Shown: positions 31,550 to 42,970 of the stretch, piece after piece | Layout: each line of letters starts with the position of its first letter | How positions within the stretch are numbered: the first letter of the stretch is position 1 | Translations under genes and position numbers: made by a program | Notes under the pieces: generated by a model | Databases searched by the model: none | The model's input: the letters and a program-made list of their open reading frames with translations, nothing else | What the model was told of the DNA's origin: nothing | NCBI GenBank assembly: GCA_032717465.1 | Contig: CM064712.1 | Coordinates: 22,621,616-22,685,615, forward strand | Direction of reading: 5' to 3' | DNA length: 64,000 bases | From: Coenobita brevimanus | Taxonomy: Eukaryota > Arthropoda > Malacostraca > Decapoda > Coenobitidae

Positions 31550-32640
31550 TAGAATATCCTGTGTTGTTCTGGAGATGGAATCACCTGGGGGGGTGGGGGA
31601 AGGGACCATTGCGCTTGCTAGTTTAGTTTGTGTGTGGCAGCCAACAGAGAACAGTACAGAGTGGAGAGTACTTAGTCAGACAATGAGTGTTAATTAGTGA
31701 AAGGCAGAGTAGTCAGTCAGTTAATGGACAATGAATATTAGGTGATGATGATGAAGGTAGTGTGAGAGAGAAAAGCCACCATGTTTTACAAGTGTACCTC
31801 AGCTGTGCCTGGAAGGAATAAAACCCTGAAGCGTTCAGTGGCCATTGATTAATGTCCTGGCTTGTGTACTCATTGTTCTCGACACATCAACAAACTCTGA
31901 TGCAGCAAATTGGTGTCAGGAGTGGCATCCGTTTTAAGAGACAGAGACGCATGGACAGGTTGCCAATATGTTGAACGTATCTCTGGCAGACATACTTGCA
32001 GTGTTAGCAGCACAGTGAGAAGAACAAAGGGAAAGATATACTTGCAGTGTTAGCAGCACGGCAACAACAGAAGAAAGTTATAAATGCAGTGTTAGGAGCA
32101 CAGCAAGAACAACAAAAGAAAGATATACTTGCAGTGTTAGCAGCACAGCAAGAACAACAAAGAACTTCAACCCTGTTACGCAGTTACTGACTTTATCCTC
32201 CACTATACAGGACACCTCTTGCCTCACCTCTCTTACCTGGTCGCTTATTCTCTCTACCTTACTGTTTACCACCTCTTGTTGCTTTAGTTTCTTCATCTTC
32301 TCACACAGCTGGTGAAGGTCCTGTCAGCCCACTCATCTCCTGACACAGCTGGTGAAGGTCCTGTCAGCCCACTCATCTCCTCACACAGCTGGTGAAGGTG
32401 CTGTCTGCCCACTCACCAGTTCCTCTAGTTCTGCATAGTGTTGTGCTTGAGATTCTTTTTGTTCTTCTTGATATTTCTTTTGTTCTTGATAATTTTCTTT
32501 GTTCTAGATATTTACTTTGTTCTTGCTGTGCTTCTAGACATTTATTTTGTTCTTAATTTCCTTATTTCTTTTTGCTGTGCTTCTTGATGTTTTTATTTTT
32601 ATTTTTTTTTAATTCTTCATAATATTTCTTGGTGGTAGGT
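31550..32640 (+). mobile_element. Rearranged Ty3/Gypsy fragment (LTR, PBS, gag pieces)
   Basis: 31550-31904 looks like an LTR: a polyadenylation signal (aataaa, 31821-31826) and a terminal region ending near tgatgca. A primer-binding-site-like TGGTGTCAGGAGTGG follows at 31911. After it, the plus strand encodes repeated DILAVLAAQQEQQ (to about 32170). From there the order flips: the minus strand of 32170-32640 encodes a gag-like coiled coil (EVVNSKVERISDQVREV) followed by the same AVLAAQQEQ repeat. So two gag pieces are joined head to head. No protease, RT or integrase is seen. Confidence 0.65.
32298..32417. repeat. 40-bp tandem repeat, 3 units
   Basis: Three copies of cagctggtgaaggtcctgtc plus agcccactcatctcct-type sequence, the last slightly diverged. 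They lie inside the inverted gag piece. Confidence 0.9.
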
Positions 32641-32885
32641 GGTTGTGACCATCATCCACTCACTTGATGTAGTGCAGCCTACTTCTTCCTTCAGCTTTAT
32701 CATTCATTTTCTGTGTCTGTCCTCCTCTCTTCCTATTTCTCCCATCTTTCCTGTCAGGTTTTATCATTATTTTTTCCTTTTCAGGTGGCTTAACATTGAG
32801 TGACAAGCCTAATGGTTTCCTGTAAGCCAGGAAACCATTTACGACACTGGGTAGCAACCACATAACCAACCCATATGTGTTCCCT
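32640..32885 (+). repeat. Dispersed palindrome-bearing repeat, copy 4
   Basis: Starts ccatcatccactcacttgatg, continues with a pyrimidine-rich stretch, then has gtgacaagcc and a hairpin (aatggtttcctg / caggaaaccatt at 32811-32838). It ends in gggtagcaaccacataacc. It matches the minus strand of 16810-17060. Confidence 0.65.
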
Positions 32886-33339
32886 CTGTGTTAATAAGTG
32901 GGTTGGTGGAGGGTTTCGTGCCCCTCCCCTTAAAACAACTAAAAGACAAACGGCCACCCCTTGCAGGATCATTGCATCTGGCTATAGATCATTTTGTTTC
33001 ATTTATAAAGGCTCCAACATGCTTGCATGCATCGGCCTCACTCATCTGATGATGGCTGTCCATGCTGCTCAACAGGATTGGCAAAAACCAATTGTTTATT
33101 TTTTTTCAATTAATATTGTTTTTTATGCCAGCAGTTCTGCCTCTATGTATATCAGTTTGACATGCAATTACTCATAGATATTATATAAAGAAGGCTTTAG
33201 CAAGCTTTTATTTTAATTTCCAATTATAAAAAAATGAAAATACTGTAGCTGACTTAGAAAGCCAGCTTTATCAGCCAGGTACACTTGTCTCACAGGCGTT
33301 CTAATCACTAAGTTAAAGTGCAGTAAAACAAGGAACACC
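32886..33339. other. Intergenic with a short RTE 5'-leader-like piece
   Basis: 32895-32955 (gggtttcgtgcccctcc, aaaacaactaaaagacaaac) resembles the leader of RTE copy C at 33380-33430. Otherwise AT-rich, with no gene recognised. Confidence 0.45.
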
Positions 33340-33484
33340 TCTTTGACTTGCAGTCGAAAGTTTAAACATTTTAGTTGTAGGAGAGAGAGGGTTAGTGCCC
33401 CTCTCCAGAAAACAACTAACTAAAAAGACAAACAAGAAGCCTCGGACAAGGACTGACCAAAAGATGACAATCAAGGACCGGACA

Positions 33485-34630
33485 AAGGACATGGTAATCG
33501 CAACATGGAATGTAAGAGGTGTGAATGATGAGGTGAAAGAGAGAGAGATTGTCCAGGTGCTTGAGGGTGCGAAAGTTGATGTATGTGGAGTAACTGAAAC
33601 TAAATGGGGAGGTGAGAGAATGGGAGTATGGATGGGGTATATGTGCAGGAGTAGGTAAGAATGAGAGGGCAAAAGAAGGAGTGTGTATAGCTGTGAGTCC
33701 AAGATGGAAGAAGAACATAAGAGAGTATGGATCAGTTAAGATTGAAAGTTGGAATACAAATGTGGGCGATTGTGTGCGTGTATGCGCCAACGCAAGATTG
33801 TACAAGCAGAGTGAGAGAAAAGTTCTGGACAAATGTGGAAGTGTGCATGGAAGAGTTTGGAAGGAATGAGAGAGTGTTTTTGATCGGTGATATGAATGGT
33901 AAAGTAGGGAATGTGAAGGTGGATGGAATAGTTGGTGAGTGGGGTGTGCCTGCTGAGATAGATGAGAATGGCAGTGCGTTGGTGGACATTTGTGCTGGGA
34001 GGGGGTTGGTGATAGCCAATACCCTCTTCAGGCACAAAATGATCCACAGGTATATATGGCGAGTGATGAGAAGGGTGGATGGTGAAGTGAATGAAAGGAA
34101 GGCAATGATTGATTATGTGTGTGTGGATGAAAGGATGTGAAGATGTGTAATGGATGCAAGAGCTTATAGAGGTTGGGGGAGTGGACTTTCTGACCACTAC
34201 TTGGTGGTGGCTAGAATTAGGATACAAGTAAGATGGAGGAAAAGAAGAAGGGAAAGACGAGAGGAAGGAATAGTTGCAAGGAGAGTGGAAAGGTTACAAG
34301 AGGATGAGAAAAAGGCAGAGCATAAGAGAGAAGTGGAGGAACAATTGGGCAAATATGAATTGGAGCAGATGGGGGACTTGGAAGGTGTGTGCAAGATATT
34401 CACAGAAGAAATATGTGCAGCATGTGATGTGGTGTGTGGGATGAAGAGAAGACAGAGGGGGGTGCAAGGAACAGCATGGTGAAATGAAGAGGTGAGACAG
34501 GCTGTGGCACAAAAGAAGAAAGCATACAATGAATGGATGAGAAATAGGGGCGTGGAAGAAGTTGAGAGGCAGAAGAGAGAGTTATATGTAGAAAGAAAGA
34601 GAAAGGTAAAAAGATTAGTGAGAGAGTAAG
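33485..34630 (+). pseudogene. RTE endonuclease and linker, copy C
   Basis: Starts ATWNVRGVNDEVKE. It reads TETKWGGE, then shifts frame near 33612, where about 10 nt present in copy B are missing. It recovers in another frame (QMWAIVCVYAPTQD, LIGDMNGKVGN, MIDYVCVDERM) until a TGA at 34138-34140, and continues LSDHYLV. The linker reaches a frameshift near 34625. Several breaks make it inactive. Confidence 0.8.
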
Positions 34631-34636
34631 AAGAGA

Positions 34637-36397
34637 GTGGATGAGGAATTTGGACAGAATTTGAGTGTAAAGTGGAGGGACTGTAAGATAATGTTCTGGA
34701 GAGAAGTGAAAAGAGTAAGACAGGGTGGAAGTGATATTAGCAGGGGAGTGAAAGATAAAAATGGTAGATTACTAGTGGAGAAGGGAGAAAAAGTGAGCAG
34801 ATGGGGAGAACACTTTAAGGAATTGGTGAACATAGAGGATGGAAGTAATGCGAGTATAAGTGGTTGGGGAACGGCTGGGAGAAGGAGGGAGGTGAGAAGA
34901 CAGGAAGAAATCAGTAGGATAGAAGTTGTGGAAGCAATGAAGAAAGTTAAATTGGGGAAAGCCCCAGGAATTGATGGAGTGTGTGGTGAAATGCTGAAGC
35001 ATGGGGGAGAGATAGTAGTAGAATGGATGTGGAAGATGTGCAGATTGGCCTGGGAGGAAGGTAGAGTCCCGGAGGCCTGGAAGTCAGGTATAATTATTCC
35101 TTTGTACAAAGGAAAAAGGGAAAAAGAAGTGTGTGGTAATCATAGGGGCATTTGTCTTCTTAGTATAATAGGAAAAGTGTATAGTGGGATACTTATTGAC
35201 AGAGTTAGAGAAAGAACAGAGGAATTAGTTGGAGAAGAACAGGGAGGCTTTAGGAAGGGAAGAGGTTGTGTAGATCAGATATTCATTCTTGGATCTTTAG
35301 TGGAAAAGTTTCCTGAGAAGGGAAAGAAGTTGTATGCGGCTTTCATAGATTTGGAGAAAGCATATGACAGGGTGGATAGACAAGGATTGTGGAAAGTATT
35401 ACGAATATATGGAGTTGATGGGAAGTTGTTGAATGCTATGAAGAGTATGCACGATGGTGCTAAGGCTGCAGTGCTTGTGGATGGTGAACTAAGTGAATTT
35501 TTCTCTTTGAAGGTCGGGTTGAAAGAGGGATGTGTCATGTCTCCATGGTTGTTCAATCTGTACATGGATGGGGTAATAAAAGAGGTACAAGGTAGGGTAA
35601 TGGATGTTGGAGTGGCCCTGGTGAGAGAGGGTAGTGTTTGGAAACTCCCTGTACTGTTGTTTGCAGGTGATACTGTGTTGTTCAGTGAAGACGAAGGGGA
35701 GCTGCAAGGCTTGGTGAATGTAGGGAAGAGTAAAGTGATGGTCTTTGAGAGAGGTGAAGTCAGTGAATGTACAGCGAGGTTGGATGGTGAGGAATTGGAA
35801 AATGTGAGTACGTTTAAGTGCTTGGGTAGTGTGATGAGTAAGGATGGAGGTTTGGAGGGTAAAGTGCTTGAAAGGGTACAGCAGAGAAGAAAGGTTGCTG
35901 GTTCCTTGAAAGCAGTAATAAGAAGCAGGGAAGTGAGCATGGAAGTGAAAAAGTTACTGCATGACAGTATTGTGATACCAACTCTAACGTATGGAAGTGA
36001 AGCTTGGACGTTGTTGGAAGGACACAAGTCAAGAGTGAGAGCAGTGGAAATGAGTTATTTAAGAGGAGCCTGTGGAGTCACATGGAGAGACAGGCTGACG
36101 AATGAGGATATAAAGGAGCGTTGTGGTGTGGATGTGGATGTGATAGGAAGTGTTATGAGGAACATACTGAGGTGGTTTGGCCATGTGGAGAGGATGGAGG
36201 GTGAAAGACTGACGAAGAGAGTGTATGTGAGTGAGGTGGAGGGGGGAAGAGGGAGGGGGAGGCTGAGGATGAGATGGAGGGATGGGGTGGAGAGGTATAT
36301 GAGAGGGGGGGGTATGAGTTGGGAGCAGGGCAATGAAATGGCAGGGGACAGGGCAACTTGGAGGCAATTTGTTTGTGGCCACCCCAAACGGGATTGA
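34637..36397 (+). pseudogene. RTE reverse transcriptase, copy C (586-aa ORF)
   Basis: Nearly the same extent as the RT of copy B. Motif A FIDLEKAYDRVDRQG is intact. Motif C reads FAGD: the first catalytic Asp is replaced by Gly. Just after it, between GELQGLV and NVGKSKVMV, 14 residues present in copy B are missing without loss of frame. The C-terminal domain ends CGHPKRD. The long ORF is thus open but catalytically dead. Confidence 0.85.
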
Positions 36398-36432
36398 GGC
36401 GTCTGGCAATAGATAGATAGATAGATAGATCC

Positions 36433-37850
36433 CTGGGGTCACGCTTTATGACATCCCAGGTGTTTTTTGGTCTGCTTCTCACATCCCTACCCCCAGTGTT
36501 AACAGTTCTCACTTTCTGCATCCCATCCTCTCAAGCCCCACCCATTCCAATCTACCTCTCCTCATCACATTACCAATATACTCCAGTTCCATCCTTCCTC
36601 TTAACTCATCGATCATAAACGTAGCACCCCCAGGCCTTGCATTCAAGGACACATTGTACATCCACTGAATCATTGCCATTTCTGGATGTTGGAGCCTGTG
36701 AATATCCTCTTCCTCTACTGCCCAGGTCTCACTACTATACAGCACTACATTCCTAACACATGCCACACATAAAGATCCCTTAGCACAGAGGGAGAGCCCT
36801 CTCAGTGTCAGGAGAGGCAACAGCTCCCTGACATTCTTCCAACCACTCCTCCCTGTAGCTACAGAGCTAGCTCCAGACCAACCTTCAGCACATAACATGG
36901 CTCCCAAATAACAGAACTCTTCCTAACACTTGAGAGATTAACCAGCAATCCTTTCACACCTAACAATCTGCACCTGCTCTCCCTGACACATTGCGCTCAC
37001 AGAATCATTATTATCTCACAGACTGCCTCTGATACCACTACATCTCTTATGCACCCTCGATCACAAACACTGCACAAGATGGAATTACTTCCCACACCAT
37101 TGCATCAAACCACACGTGGCCACTCTTCCTCGTCATTGACAGTACCGTCACCAGCCCTAGATACCATCACCTTTTTTTTTTTTTATCTGCATTTACTCTT
37201 AAGCCCTTGAGCCCCATACCATCTCTCCACATCCAAAGTCATTCCTCCGCCTCCCTTTCATTCTCTGCAGTCAACACCAAATCATAAGCATACAAAATCT
37301 CCCACGGGAGTCCAGTCTGAAGTCACGTGAGAGGGCGTCAAATACCATGATAAAAACAAAGGAGTCAAGACTGACCCCTGATGCACACCAACATTCACAG
37401 AAAACTCATCCCTCGTCTCCATTCACCCTTACCTGGGTACAAGCACCCACATACATGGCCATAACCACCCTAACCAGCCATTTCTCAATCCCGTGCTTTC
37501 TCATTGCCCACTTCACCACCTCTCTAGGGACTCTGTCAAAGGCCTTCTCCAAATCAGCAAAAACAAAGTACAGCTCCCTTTTCTGTCCTCTATATTTTTC
37601 CTGAAGCTGTCAAATAATGACTATGGTATCAGTGGTCCCTTTGCCTGGCATAAACCCAAACTGCATCTCATCAATATTCATTCTTTCTCTAACCATACTT
37701 TCTAGAACTCTCTCCATTACCTTGATTATCTGGTCCAAAAGATTTATACCTTTATAATTTCCTCTTTCCAGGTCATCACCCTTCCCCATGTATACATTTA
37801 CAGTTACACTCTTCAGTCATCCATCTCGGACAGCACTTTCAATCAATCTA
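36433..37850 (-). pseudogene. Decayed LINE F (RT to C-terminal Cys-rich region)
   Basis: On the minus strand, pieces from 37800 down give a LINE RT of another family. Seen are MQFGFMPGKGTTD, VFADLEKAFDRVPREVVKW (motif A), LVLTAENE near motif C, LKGLRVNADK, then the post-RT Cys-rich NSILCSVCDRGC and the C-terminal LYSSETWAVEEEDIHRLQ, VMRRGRLEWVG. Many frameshifts and stops. Its C-terminus (RPKNTWDVIKRDPRDL) stops where the tail of RTE copy C begins. The 5' part, including any endonuclease, is not present. Confidence 0.75.
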
Positions 37851-37854
37851 TTCT

Positions 37855-39388
37855 TTTATTGTCAGACGCCTTAATCCCTTATACGGGGTGGCCACAAACA
37901 AATTGACCCAGTGTCGCCCTGTCCCTCACCATTTCACTGCCCTCACCCCAGCTAACACCCCTCTCCCTCATACGCAGCACCACTCCATCCCTCCATCTCA
38001 TCCTCGGCCTCCCCCTCCCTTCTCCCCCCCCTCCACCTCACTGACAGTTACTCTCATCGTCAGTCTGTCACTCTCCATCCTCTTCACATGGCCAGACCAC
38101 CTCAGTGTGTTTCCCCTAACGCTTTCTATCACATCCACATCCACACCACAACGTTCCTTCACTTCCTCATTTGTCAGTCTGTCTCTCCATGTGACTCCAC
38201 ATGCTATCTCAAATAAGTTATTTCCACTGATCTCACTCTTGACTTGTGTCCTTCCAACAAGGTCGAAGCTTCATTTCTATATGTTAGAGTTGGTATCACA
38301 ATACTGTCATGGAGTAACTTTTTCACTTCCATGCTCACTTCCCTGTTTCTTATCACTGCTTTCAAGGAACCAGCGACCTTTCTTCCCTGCTGTACCCTTT
38401 CAAGCACTTCATCCTCCAAACCTCCATCCTTACTCATCACACTACCAAAGTATTTAAACGCACTCATATTTTCAATTTCCTCATCATCTATCCTCACTGT
38501 ACATTCACTGACTTGATTTCTCTCGAAGACCATCACTTTACTCTTCCCTACATTCACCTTAGATTCTCTTTCGTACACACACTCCCAAACTCATTCACCG
38601 AGCCTTGCAGCTCCCCTTCGTCTTCATTTAACAACACAGTATCATATGCAAACAACAGTACAGGGAGTTTCCAAACACTGCCCTCTCTCATTAGGGCCAC
38701 TCCAACATCCACTACCTTACCTTGTATCTCTTTGATAACCATATCGGGGGCGCGGTAGCACAGTGGTAGCGTGCCGGACTCGTAATCAGGGGATTGCGAG
38801 TTCGAGCCTCGCCCGGGCTGCCGTGCCGGGAGTGGTAGCTCGCTCCTGTAACCCTAGCGAGGCTATATAGTCCAATACAGGGCTTAGCTCGGGGGAACTC
38901 CATTTCTCCCATTTTGATAACCATATCCCTGTACAGATTGAACTACCATGGAGACATGACACATCCCTGTTTCAATCCAACCTTCAAATAGAAAAATTCC
39001 CTCAGTTCACTATGCATACGCACTGCAGCCTTAGCACCCTCATACATACTCTTCACGGCATTCAATAACTTCCCATCTACTCCATATATTCTTAATACCT
39101 TCCACTTTCCTTGTCTATCCACCCTGTCATATGCTTTCTCCAAATCCATGAAGGCTGCCTACAATTTGTTTCCCTTCTCGAGAAACTTTTCCACTAAAGA
39201 TTTAAGAATGAATATCTGATCTACACAACCTCTTCCCTTCCTAAAACTTCCTTGTTCTTCTCCAACTAATTCTTCTGTTATTTCCCTAACTCTGTCAATA
39301 AGTATCCTACCATACACTTTTCCTATTATACTAAGAAGACAAATACCCCTATGATTACCAAACACTTCTTTTTCCCTTTTTCCTTGTC
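37855..39388 (-). mobile_element. RTE-type LINE copy D (5' truncated, SINE-interrupted)
   Basis: Minus-strand partial copy from the RT fingers to the 3' end (tattgtcagacgcc at 37858). RT fragments: EEQGSFRKGRGCVDQ, DLEKAYDRVDRQGKW, LKQGCVMSPW, motif C reading FAYD (Asp to Tyr), KVNVGKSKVMVFERN and NREVSMEVKKLLHDS. Several frameshifts. A SINE with a 15-bp target duplication is inserted at 38746-38912. The fragment is truncated at about 39388. Confidence 0.82.
38746..38912 (+). mobile_element. Short tRNA-derived SINE with 15-bp target duplication
   Basis: 167 bp flanked by TTTGATAACCATATC at 38731-38745 and 38913-38927. The head is tRNA-like: A box TAGCACAGTGG (38756-38766), B box GAGTTCGAGCC (38798-38808), and a perfect T-stem (gcgag/ctcgc) around ttcgagc. 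A possible anticodon loop ctcgtaa would give CGT. The acceptor stem does not pair well, so it is not a functional tRNA. It has no poly(A) tail. It lies in RTE copy D. Confidence 0.88.
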
Positions 39389-40251
39389 TTGTAGATATGT
39401 TCACTCACTCCATCATCTTCATCTGCAGACAAAATCAGTCAGCTCAGTCTTCTTCTCTTAATAATACTAAACACATAATCACTTGCCTATCATTCTTATA
39501 GTGTTGACAATATATTCATTCTTGGATTGGTCTGTAGGCAATATCACTTACACACTCATTCTTCTGTAAACAAACTCAATTCTCATTCTGCTGGCAATAT
39601 TTATTCATCATTCTAACAGCACTGACAATGTTATAAATCTTGTAATAATATGCGTAATTTCCTGTACACCAAGAAACCATTTACTACACTGGGTGGTAAC
39701 CATATAACCAAATTATGGCACGTGGTGGTTTAGTAGGTAATTAAGGTGCTCCAGTCAGATTGAGCCTGTGTAGGTTTCTACCCAAGGGATGGTTGGGGTT
39801 TATTGCTCATGTAATGCCACTCAGGAATGAGTGAGGCTGGTCACTCTTCTTAAACATCAGGACCAACCTGCCTAGCTCCGGGCTTGTGCGTTCCTCAGGT
39901 GGCAAGGCAAGATTAGATGATGATGTATTAATATTCAGTAGACAGTATCAAAACCAATAAATTTCATCTACAGACAGATTATTTCTTGATCACTATTCCT
40001 TAGACCAATTCACAGCCAGTCCTTCATGTTGTGAGGGCAAATTAACTTTATCAGTATTGCTGTATAGACTAATTCACTCACACCACCATACTCCTCATGC
40101 AGACAGTATTACATCAGTCATTCTTATTCATCATCATCATTATCATCATCATCATCATCTCTAAGTTTTAAAAAGTGATCTGTTTTTAGTCTGCTATTTA
40201 GTTGTATTCAATGCAACCTACTCACTCCGTTTATTGACTGTCGCAAATACG
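39389..40251. repeat. Degenerate repeats, with SINE-family copy at 39655-39932
   Basis: 39389-39654 and 39933-40140 share a loose motif (ttcattctt...ctgtagacaatat) and look like one degenerate repeat split by an insertion. 39655-39932 is a plus-strand copy of the tRNA-like dispersed family (tttcctgtacaccaagaaacc, ggtggtttagtaggtaatta, gggtttattgctcatg), ending in ttagatgatgatg. A small (CAT)n lies at 40130-40160. Confidence 0.55.
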
Positions 40252-40288
40252 AAGGTGGTGGTGGTGGTGGTGGTGGTGATGATGGTGG

Positions 40289-40328
<40 letters not shown>

Positions 40329-40666
40329 AATGATGATGATGGTGATGGTAATGATTATGATAACGATGATGATGAGAATGATGATGAGAATGATGATGGT
40401 GGTGGTGGTGGTGATGGTGATGATGATGAAGATGACAGTGATGATGATGGTGATGACAATGATGATGATGATCGTGGTGGTGGTGGTGGTGGTGGTGGTG
40501 GTGGTGGTGGTGGTGATGATGATGGTGGTGGTGGTGGTGGTGGTGGTGGTGGTGGTGGTGATGATGGTGGTGGTTGTGGTGTTTGTGGTGTTGTTGTTGG
40601 TGGTGGTAGTAATGATAATGGTGGTGGTGGTGGTAATGATGGTGGTGGTGGTGGTGGTGGTGATGA

Positions 40667-40700
<34 letters not shown>

Positions 40701-40966
40701 GGTGGTGGTGGTGGTGGTGGTGTTGGTGGTAATGATGATGATGGTGGTGTTGGTGGTGGTTATGGTGATGGTGGTGGTGGTGGTGGTGGTGGTGTTGATG
40801 ATGATGATGATGATGATCATGATCATGATCATGATCATGATTGTTGTTGTTGTTGTGGTGGTGGTGGTGGTGGTGGTGATGATGATGATGATGATGAAGA
40901 TGATGGTGACGATGATGACGATGATGGTGGTTGTAATGATAATGATGATGAGAATGATGATGAAGG

Positions 40967-41005
<39 letters not shown>

Positions 41006-41062
41006 GAATGATGATGAGAATGATGATGATGATGGTGGTGGTTGTGATGATGATGATGATCT
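40252..41062. repeat. GAT/GGT trinucleotide microsatellite, 0.8 kb
   Basis: Almost pure GGT and GAT triplets with scattered AAT, GTT and GAA variants, open in several frames only because of the triplet period. A signature segment (gtgtttgtggtgttg, then agtaatgataatggtgg near 40575-40620) recurs at 44367-44405 and 54387-54435, showing these blocks are homologous. Confidence 0.95.
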
Positions 41063-41071
41063 ATCTATCGC

Positions 41072-42960
41072 CCGACACCCTAATCCCGCAAAGGGTGGAT
41101 GCAGAAAAACGCCTCCAAGTCGCTCTGTCACCCACCATTTGACTACCCTTCCCCCAACTCACTCCGCCCTCCCTCATATACCTCTCAACTCCATCCCTCC
41201 TCCTCATCCTCAGTCTACCCCTCCCTCTCCCTCCCTCCACCTCACCTACATACACCCTCTTAGTCAGTCGTTCATTCTCCATTCTCTCCACATGTCCAAA
41301 CCACCTCAGTGTATTTCTCCTAATCTTCTCAACCACATCCACATCCACCCCACAACATTCCTTCACTTCTTCATTCGTCAGCCTGTCTCTCCATGTCACT
41401 CCACATGCTCCTCTCAAGTAACTCATTTCCACTGCTCTCACTCTTGACTTGTTTCCCTCTTGCAAGGTCCACGCCTCGCTTCTATACGTCAGGGTAGGGA
41501 TCACAATACTATCATGCAGTGACTTCTTAACTACCATATTCACCTCCCTATTTCTCATCACAGCTTTCAGTGAACCAACAACTTTCCTTCCCTGTTCTAC
41601 CCTTTCACGCACTTCATCCCCCAAAGTTCCATCCTTACTCTTCACACTACCCAAGTACTTGAATGCACTCACATTCTCCACATCCTCACCATCCAACCTC
41701 ACTGTACATTCTGTGACTTCATTCCTCTCAAACACCATAACTTTAATCTTGTTTACATTAACTTTCAGATTCCTCTTCCTACACACTGCCCCAAACTCAT
41801 TCACCAAACCTTGCAACTCCCATTCATCTTCACTCAACAATACTGTATCATCAGCAAACAGCAACACAGGAATCTTCCATATCTCTCCCTCATTCATTAG
41901 AGCCACCCCCACATCCATTGCCCTACCTTGCACCTCCTTTACAATCCCATCCATATATATATTAAACAGCCATGGAGACATCACACAACCCTGTTTCAGT
42001 CCCACATTGAGATAAAAGATCTCAGCTCACTATCCACTCGCACCATAGCCCTAGCTCCTTCGTACATACTCTTCACAGCACTCAACAATTTCCCCTCCAC
42101 TCCATATATTCTTAATACCTTCCACATACCTTGCCTATCTCTTCTGTCATAAGCTTTCTCCAAGTCCATGAAGGTAGCATACACTTTCGTTCCCTTCTCT
42201 AGATACTTCTCCACTAAACATCTTAGAACACATATCTGATCTACACACCCTTTTCCCTTCCTAAATCCTCCTTGTTCTTCTCCAACTAGCTCCTCTGTCA
42301 TATGCCTAACCCTATCAGCTCCTCTGTCATATGCCTAACCCTATCAGTGAGTATTCTACCATATATTTTACCAGTCACACTAAGAAGGCAAATACCCGTA
42401 TGGTTACCACATACTTCTCTCTCCCCTTTTCCTTTGTATAAAGGAACAATTATACCTGATTTCCAGTCCTCTGGAACCCTTCCCTCTTCCCAAGCCAATC
42501 CACACAACTTTCATATCCACTCCACAACAATCTCACCCCCATACCTCAGCATTTCACCACACACTCCAATTCCTGGAGTCTTTCCCATCTTGATCGTCTT
42601 CATTGCTTCCACTACTTCCACCCTACTGATCTCTTCCTCCCTCCTCTCATCTCTTCTTCTCCCAGCCATTCCCAAACCATTTATACATATTCAACAAATC
42701 CTCGAAGTGCTCCTTCCATCTCCTCAATTTCTCTCTCTTCTCCACCAACAATCTATTATTCCTATCTTTCACTCCACTACTATTTCCCCTTTCAGACTGC
42801 CTTACTTTCTTTACCTCCTTCCAAAACAATTTCTTACTCTCCCTCCATTTCACACTCAGATTCCTCCCAAACTCTTCATCCACTTCTTACTGACCTTCAC
42901 CAGTCGCTTCACCTCCCTTCTCCTGCTCACATATACCTCTCTCTTCTCCCTCTCATCATC
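41072..42960 (-). pseudogene. RTE reverse transcriptase, copy E
   Basis: Motif C FADD is intact (LLFADDTVLLSEDE, about 41838-41880), and motif B reads LKQGCVMSPW. The RT is nonetheless broken: a frameshift near 42000 separates motif A (FMDLEKAYDRRDRQG). A local 32-bp duplication at 42290-42350 (ctcctctgtcatatgcctaa twice) disrupts the fingers. The linker (DEEFGRNLSVKWRE) lies in another frame at 42647-42883. The C-terminus near 41072-41150 differs slightly from the other copies. Confidence 0.82.
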
Positions 42961-42970
42961 TCCCCTACCT

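Larger units (their letters stand above)
33340..36432 (+). mobile_element. RTE-type LINE copy C
   Basis: A copy with leader (about 33360-33480), endonuclease, RT and a (TAGA)n tail at 36408-36432. It is the same family as B, D and E. Its tail abuts a different LINE (F, minus strand) inside that element's C-terminal coding region, so C probably inserted into F. Confidence 0.88.

Noticed and set aside
38746..38822. Functional tRNA gene
   Set aside because: A and B boxes and T-stem are good, but the acceptor stem does not pair, and the unit continues into a SINE body flanked by a target duplication.
40218..41142. Long ORFs of poly-Val/Met/Thr/Ile/Asp on both strands
   Set aside because: They are only the triplet microsatellite read in frame; no protein signal. 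The same holds at 44162-44641, 53760-54663 and 63884-64000.
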